From Zingiber officinale (Eukaryota; Streptophyta; Magnoliopsida; Zingiberales; Zingiberaceae), in NCBI RefSeq assembly GCF_018446385.1, contig NC_055998.1, positions 22,685,173-22,749,172 of the forward strand: a stretch of DNA of 64,000 bases, given 5' to 3'. Positions within the stretch are counted from its first letter, which is position 1. Each line of letters starts with the position of its first letter. The notes under the pieces are model-generated. The model was not told the origin of the DNA, did no database searches, and was given only the letters and a program-made list of their open reading frames with translations. This document shows positions 58,331 to 64,000 of the stretch, one piece after another. The position numbers and the translations under genes are program-made.

Positions 58331-59141
58331 ACAAATAATAACAGTGACTCCGATAGGGAGGATACTATTAGATGTGCCTAAGTGTATACCATTACTTGAC
58401 ACTTAGTCCATTAATTAAGATTGTGCCCCTTCCGATGGGGAAGATCACACGCTCCTAATTAATTTTCTATAGTAATCCAAAATGGAAGTTTGATCTAGTG
58501 ATCTACAAACAAACTCATCCGATATGGAGGAAGGCACTCAGAGCCAACGCGCAAGTTTGTTTGTATCACTTACAAACCAGTAATGGAGACCGTGGAATTT
58601 ATTTAAAAATCCCTCTCCCACTTTGTTATTTAAGGTGAGGAATTTTAACCTAGCAAGCATAAATCACACACATCACAATAAATAAAAGCAATAAATATGG
58701 AAATTAATTTTCCAACTATTATGACATTTTCCATCACTTTCCTTTGCGTACTGTCAGCCCTAGGGTTCATGCCGTCGGGTCCATCGAGCTTGCTTTTCCG
58801 CTGCGCTTCTGGTCCTCCAATAGCACCACGCCTCGTAAGGATACGATCCGCGACATAAAAAATTAAATTTTACATGCATCGATCCTATATTCCATGAGAG
58901 AATGTACATCAAGTCTATATCGAACATAAATGTAAAATCCTAGGGCTAATACAACTCCTGCTATATTAGTTAAATATAATCAAGCACACACAATAAAATG
59001 CCCTTGACATGTCCAAGGGTCCAATCACACACAATAACCATAAGTCATAATAGTTGGAGCCTGCAACCACAGAGTTAGCATATCCTACTATTATCCTGTC
59101 TAAATTATGTCACAGGGGTAAACCCTAGCTCTGATACCAAT
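58331..59141 (-). mobile_element. Copia leader and primer binding site
   Basis: Non-coding leader matching 51940-52570. The minus strand carries the tRNA-iMet-type primer site TGGTATCAGAGC (59139-59128) two bases from the LTR end at 59142. Confidence 0.8.
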
Positions 59142-60538
59142 TGTTGGTTGGTCCTAGGAAGATCATACTGATTCCACTGTACAAAAATTTTATACAAATG
59201 TTGAACCTTTCCTAACAACCTATTGTGTTCTTTTAGAAATTAAATTAGGAATCACAGACGGAACTTAACATTATTGATTCCAAATTTAACTTATTTGTTC
59301 TTAATGGTTTAGACTTGGATCGCAAATGATGCGTAACATTATTGATCCGAATCTACCTAAGTTATAAATTCAATTAAATATTAATTTCCAAAATTGGCTT
59401 CCAGGACTGCATGGCGAGACACTAGTCCTTCTTGGGTATGGGATCATCCACAATCGCCTAGACAAAGCCTTTTAAAGAAATCTAATATTTAATTTCCTTA
59501 TATAACTCTAGGTTTAACCAAAAGGAACAATCGAATCACAAGATCAAAATAAAATAAAAGAAACATAATTTCGAATTACAAGTCCGAAAAACTAGAATCA
59601 TATGCCTCTTGTGTTTGGAATTCATACAAAGAAAAACTAGCATGATGCGGAAAATAATTACTAGTTATACCTTTCTTTGTATGCAACGACCTCTTGATCT
59701 TCTGCCGTATTCCTTGCCTCATCTTGGACGTCGTGTGGGCGACGATCCTCCAAGATGAACACCACCCAAAAGCTCCTCCTTCTCTAAGATTCGGCCACCA
59801 CCACCACCAAGGAATAAAAGAGAGCAAGGGGAAAGGGAAGGGGAGAGGGTCGGCCACAAGAGAATAAGAATTGATGCAATCCCTACTTCTCCTCTTCTTC
59901 TCCTTCTCTTTGTATCCGGCCACAAAGCAACCACAAGAGGTGGTCGGCCCTAGCATGAAGAGGAGCAAAGGTCGGCCCTTAGGAGAAGACTAGAGAGAAG
60001 AGAGAAAAGAATAGAATACATCATGAGGTCTCTCCTCCTCTTCTTTTATAATACTTGTCCAAGGCAAATAAGGAATGATTTTTACAAAAAAAATAAAATC
60101 TTCCTCTTGATTTCCTTTCCCCCTTTTATTTTTCCTTTTCTCCTCTTTTATACTCTTCATGGTCTACCCCTTGCTTGGACACCAAGTAAGGGTGGCCGGC
60201 CACATCATCATGAAGAGAAAAAAAATTTATAAAATTTTATAAAAGAAGGAATCCTCTTATAAAATTTTACAAGCTCTCTTTCCTTTTGTGGATGTTAAAA
60301 AAGGAAAGTTTTAAAAATTTAAACCAAGTTTTAAAATTTAAAACTTCTCTTCTAAAATTTCCTTTTTTAACATGGTTACAAAAAAGAAAAGTTTTAAATT
60401 TAATTTTTTTTTTAAACCATGTGGATGGTTAAAAAAGGAAAGTTTTTTAAAACTTTTAAAACTTTCTTTTAAACCATGTGGCCTAATTCAAATAAGAAAA
60501 GTTTTGTAAATTTAAAATCCCTCTTTTAAAACTTATAG
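59142..60538 (-). mobile_element. Copia LTR Y (5' LTR, truncated)
   Basis: It starts next to the primer site with TGTTGGTTGG (plus reading) and follows LTR X up to CTTATAG at 60538. There it breaks off into gag of another copia element. Compared with LTR X about 1.1 kb of U3 is missing. Open frames at 59576-59968 and 60023-60232 are within the LTR and not genes. Confidence 0.82.
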
Positions 60539-60956
60539 ATGTTGAGTGACCCTCAACCTCTAAATCCATGCCTCCATGATGTGAGCGACTTGACTCACTT
60601 GACTTCTCTTCATGGCTTGACGTGGAGTTCTCCTCATGGAACTTAGCCAAGTTGTTCCACAACTCCTTGGCATTGTTGTATCCACCTATCCTACACAAAA
60701 CATCATTAGGTAAAGAAAATTCAAAAATTTTCAATACCTCATCGTTGACGGTTGATTGGTGGACTTGCTCCTTTGTCCACTTCTTTTTCTCCAAAAGTTC
60801 TCCTTCTTTATCCAATGGAGGAGTAAAACCTAATTGAACACAACTCCAATTCTCCAGGTTAGTCATAAGAAAATATCTCATTCTTACCTTCCAAAACGCG
60901 AAGTCGTCGCGATCGTAGAAGGGTGGAATCGTGATGTCTTCTCTGAGTTGATCCAT
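60539..60956 (-). pseudogene. Copia gag, N-terminal part
   Basis: The minus-strand ATG at 60956 (MDQLREDITIPPFYDRDDF) opens a typical copia gag. It has FAFWKVRMRYFLM, then an UBN2-type part (IFEFSLPNDVLCRIGGYNNAKELWNNLAKFHEE). The frame is intact as far as it goes but is cut at 60538 by LTR Y, so the rest of the element is absent. The leader and primer site at 60957-61017 link it to the LTR at 61018-62881. Confidence 0.87.
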
Positions 60957-61003
60957 CTCTAGCTTGTGCTCCCTCGGATGTTAATCCGGCGAAGAGCGAC
61001 CTC

Positions 61004-61015
61004 GCTCTGATACCA
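61004..61015 (-). other. Primer binding site, tRNA-iMet type
   Basis: Minus strand TGGTATCAGAGC, two bases from the LTR end at 61018. Confidence 0.9.
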
Positions 61016-61628
61016 CTTGTTGGGATCGTTCGTACTCGGCTAGAGAAGGGGGGTGTGAATAGCCGCCCCCAAATTCGCTTTCTTTCTACAAATTGAGTTA
61101 GCACAGCGGAAAACACAAAGAAACGAAAGAGAAGAAAAACCAAACCTTAACACAAGGATGTAACGAGGTTCGGAGATTAGGGCTCCTACTCCTCGGCGTG
61201 TCCGTAAGGTGGACGAGTCCAGTCAATCCGTCGGTGGATGAGCCCCCGGAAAACCGGCTAATAGATACTCCTTGTGGGTGGAGAAACCTCGCCACAATAA
61301 CTCGCAACAGCAAGATAGAATACAAGGAATACAAGAAGTAAATACAATGAATGTAACAATACAAGCTTGCCTTCTTGTCGTCGACTGAAGTCCTGGAAGC
61401 AACAACTTCACGGACGAATGCCAACAAGCAGCTCAGCCGAAAGAAGCTCACGCGGGGCTTCGGAAGTGAGCTCAACAAAGCTCAGTCGAAGCTCAAACTT
61501 CAGCAACAGAACAGAAGTTCTAAGAAGGAAAAAGAAAGAGAGAGTTCTCACAGAAGATGCCCTCGTCTCCTTATACCTGCGAAGAAGAAACAGCGAAGAA
61601 ACTAGCCATTGCAACGCAACGGCTAGAA

Positions 61629-61980
61629 TCCTGATCGGTCTGTGGACCGATCAGGCCCTGCGCTGATCGGTCCCCAGACCGATCAGTCAGTGCACAGAAA
61701 CATTCTGTGCGTACTCTGATCGGTCTGTGGACCGATCAGGCCACAGCTGGATCGGTCCACAGACCGATCCCAACTCTTGGCTTTGAAGCTCTTCCTTCCG
61801 CGACATCGTCTCCTGATCGGTCGCCACGACCGATCAGGGAAGCTCCTGATCGGTCCACAGACCGATCAGGCGTCTTTCTCGCGGCTACTGATCACCTTCT
61901 GATCGGTCTGCAGACCGATCAGATACCGATCAGTAGCACACTGATCGGTTACTGATCGGTCACCAGACCGATCAGATAAC
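61629..61980 (-). repeat. GATCGGTC/GACCGATC hairpin array in the copia LTR
   Basis: Eight inverted repeats start near 61632, 61663, 61717, 61748, 61814, 61848, 61899 and 61952. The arms are (T/G)GATCGGTC and GACCGATC(A/C) around 4-6 variable bases (TGTGGA, CCCAGA, GCCACGA and similar). The arms are the same as in the chromovirus LTR arrays at 10426 and 17660. The array lies on the U3 side of the TATA candidate. Confidence 0.92.
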
Positions 61981-62024
61981 TAGTGACTTGGTTTTTGCCC
62001 AAACTAAGTCCCAAGCCTTCCAAA

Positions 62025-62700
62025 CCAACATTCGGTCAACCTCGACCTGTTGGTACTTCATTCCTAGCATCTGGTCACTCCCTTGATCTGCTAGAATTCC
62101 CCGCCAAGTGTCCGGTCAATCCCTTTGACCTACTTGGACTTTCCTCAACACCAGATGTCCGATCATCCCTGATCCATCTGGATTTTCCCTTGCCTGGCTT
62201 CACTCACCCGGACTTTCACCTGGCTTCACTCACCAGGATTTCCACACTGCCTAACATCCCAGTTAGGACTTTCTCACTGCCTGGCTTCACTCACCAGGAC
62301 TTTCCCACTGCCTGGCTTCACTCACCAGGACTTTCCACACTGCCTAACATCCCAGTTAGGACTTTCCCACTGCCTGGCTTCACTCACCAGGACTTCCACT
62401 TTCACCTAGCTTCACTCACTAGGATTTTCACCTGGTTTCACTCACCAGGATTTCCCGACTGCCTGGCTTCACTCACCAAGACTTCTCCGACTGCCTGGCT
62501 TCACTCACCAGGACTTTGCCAAACTCCCTGTTTGGACTTTCCCCGTGCCAAGTCTCCATACTTGGACTTTCCGCGTGCCAAGCTACCTGCTTGGTCTTTT
62601 CCCCGTGCCAAGTCTCCGTACTTGGACTTTTCCAGTGCCAAGTCTCCATACTTGAACTTTTCGCGTGCCAAGCTCCCTGCTTGGACTTTTCCCGAATCAG
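62025..62700 (-). repeat. Array of stem-variable hairpins in the copia LTR U3
   Basis: At least 16 units of about 28-50 bp, each an inverted repeat followed by (G)ACTTTCC. The arms differ between units but mostly pair within a unit: CCAACA/TGTTGG (62025), CTAGCA/TGCTAG (62064), CCAAGT/ACTTGG (62104), CCAGATG/CATCTGG (62151), CCTGG/CCAGG (several), CTAAC/GTTAG (62251, 62344), CCTAG/CTAGG (62405), CCAAA/TTTGG (62519), CCAAG/CTTGG (62548 on, several). The first units also have an inner stem such as GATCA-TCCC-TGATC (62161-62174) or GGTCAA/TTTGACC. Confidence 0.88.
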
Positions 62701-62881
62701 GACAACCAGGTCAACCTTGACCTAAGGTTGCACCTACAATCTCCCAAACACATATTCTTGTCAAACATCAAGAATACAACTCTCTTCTCGTCAAACATCG
62801 TCAAACATCAAAACACAACTCGAGTCAGGTCAACTCGAGTCAGGTCAACCAGGTCAACCTTGACCTAAGGTTGCACCAACA

Positions 62882-64000
62882 ATCTCCCCCTTTTTGATGT
62901 TTGACAAAATCCAAAATCAAGTTAGGTTAACCCGATAACCTAACTTAGGTTTTCCAATGTTCTTCCTTGAACATTCTTCCAAAACCTACACTCTCCCCCT
63001 TGGGACATCTCTCCCCCTTTTTGACACACATCAAAAAGAGGGAATCAAGGTCAAGAGTTTCTTCCCAATGAAAGTCCCATACCTTTCATTGAAACCCTTA
63101 ATTTCCCCCTTGATACTAAACTCAACACTCAACTTAGTGACAATTCCTTATCACTAATCCTCAAAAGTCTTAAGGAGTAAAAACTCCCCCTAAAAGTCAA
63201 CTCCCCCTTGACAATTAGGTAAGACTCCCCCTACAGGCCAACTCCCCCTTGACCATTGCACCAACAATGTCTTGGAGAGTTTCAATCCTTTAGAGATCCG
63301 AAACTCAACTCCCAAAAACTGAAATTTCAGACATCCAGTCGAATTTTCAGCACATTGGCACGCTATCAGACCTCACTGGATCGGTCACTAGACCGATCCA
63401 CAACACTCTGGGTCGGTCCTGTGACCGATCCAGCCCTCCCTGGATCGGTCCAGTGACCGATCCAGACTCTGATCACAGGGATTTCTGATTTTTCTTCTCC
63501 CGAAATTCAGAAACCCCTAATAAATTCCATAAAATTCCAAAAATTGTGAAATTTTGAGGATACATTCCTCATACCATATACTATCATGGAAAAATAGTTT
63601 TAGATGAAAATAACTTTCATTTTTCAATCTTGATACAAAGTTCAAAAACTTTGAAATAGTTCAAGTTTAACTCAACTTTGTATCACAATGTTCAATGATG
63701 AATGCAATCACTAAGATGGCTTCATCAATGTTTTCCAAATCAATTTCAAAATGATTTTAAACCTTTTAATTTAGGACCATAATCTTAGGGCTAAATGTAC
63801 ATGACTTGAACACAAGCTTTCCCTATGATCCTCCATTTCTTGAATTAGGCTCATCTAGGTACAAGAACTATGCACCTTGATCCTAATTCATGATCCTAAT
63901 ATCTCACACACATCTAAAGTATATCAAACACATCCATGGCAATTTTGATGTGAGATATGGGTTTAGGTATCTTAGACTAAGGTCTCACGCATTTTCTAAA
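62882..64000 (-). mobile_element. Internal 3' end of a second copia element, to window end
   Basis: Non-coding. It begins with the purine tract of the LTR and contains further CTCCCCC tracts near 62993, 63009, 63106, 63186, 63202, 63227 and 63243. Three more GGATCGGTC/GACCGATCC hairpins lie at 63378-63465. After 63500 the sequence is AT-rich with no gene. The coding part would lie beyond the window. Confidence 0.6.
63378..63465 (-). repeat. Three GGATCGGTC/GACCGATCC hairpins outside the LTR
   Basis: Units start near 63379, 63410 (left arm GGGTCGGTC, one mismatch) and 63440. They use the same arms as the arrays in the LTRs but lie about 500 bp beyond the LTR, in the internal 3' region of the element. 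Confidence 0.88.

Larger units (their letters stand above)
61018..62881 (-). mobile_element. Copia LTR with stem-loop arrays, shared by two internal regions
   Basis: This 1864-bp LTR (plus ends TGTTGGGATCG and TTGCACCAACA) has a primer site at its left and a purine tract (minus AAAAAGGGGGAGAT, 62882-62895) at its right. Both types of internal end therefore flank one LTR. On the minus strand the order is U3 with two hairpin arrays, TATAAGG near 61570 as TATA candidate, then U5. The U5 end resembles the LTRs at 46312 and 47861. Confidence 0.85.

Noticed and set aside
59576..59968. Minus-strand frame of 130 codons
   Set aside because: It lies within the copia LTR Y and is not kept in LTR X.
61983..62720. 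Plus-strand frame of 245 codons with repeated LPGFTHQDF words
   Set aside because: The repeated peptide is a by-product of the hairpin array in the LTR; the frame is antisense to the element.

Overview
The window is nuclear DNA of a flowering plant. The evidence is spliced genes with GT-AG introns, a group I WRKY gene, a DREB2-type AP2/ERF gene, and a large share of Ty3/gypsy and Ty1/copia retrotransposons, a hAT DNA transposon and MITEs. The motif layout of the WRKY protein (rice WRKY53/24/70-like) suggests a monocot. A ginger-order plant is my guess, not something the sequence proves.

Layout. (1) 1-20823 is a nest. A Tat-type Ty3/gypsy element (+ strand) supplies pol remnants, a 75-bp tandem array, an antisense ORF and a 3' LTR. 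A chromovirus-type LTR (1-1687) interrupts it on the left. A chromovirus array (6338-18160) splits its antisense ORF; that array is a left-truncated pol, an LTR, a full internal region and a second LTR. (2) 20824-38619 is the gene island: a small Sel1-like gene (21267-22521, +), a WRKY33/53-like gene (27714-29996, +) and a DREB2-like gene (36361-31330, -). The last has an inferred 4-kb first intron holding a Tat fragment, a hAT MITE and a SINE-like unit. Another hAT MITE lies at 26032-26455. (3) 38620-46311 is a second Tat element (LTR and gag). Its LTR carries a complete but decayed hAT element (38824-44764, 8-bp target duplication), which is itself split by a solo LTR (40480-41567, 5-bp target duplication). 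(4) 46312-64000 is a stack of Ty1/copia pieces on the minus strand, including two arrays in which one LTR is shared by two internal regions.

None of the transposable elements looks able to encode a full set of intact proteins. Many stops are explained by C-to-T or G-to-A changes, as expected of methylated repeats. Two short patches with dense small deletions at CAG sites may be consensus errors rather than biology.

The most unusual signal is in the LTRs. Several retrotransposon families carry arrays of short stem-loops near their promoters. In the copia LTR at 61018-62881 the stems vary from unit to unit while the two arms stay complementary. The hairpin type GATCGGTC/GACCGATC is shared between a gypsy and a copia family. 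I found no CRISPR array, rRNA or functional tRNA gene.
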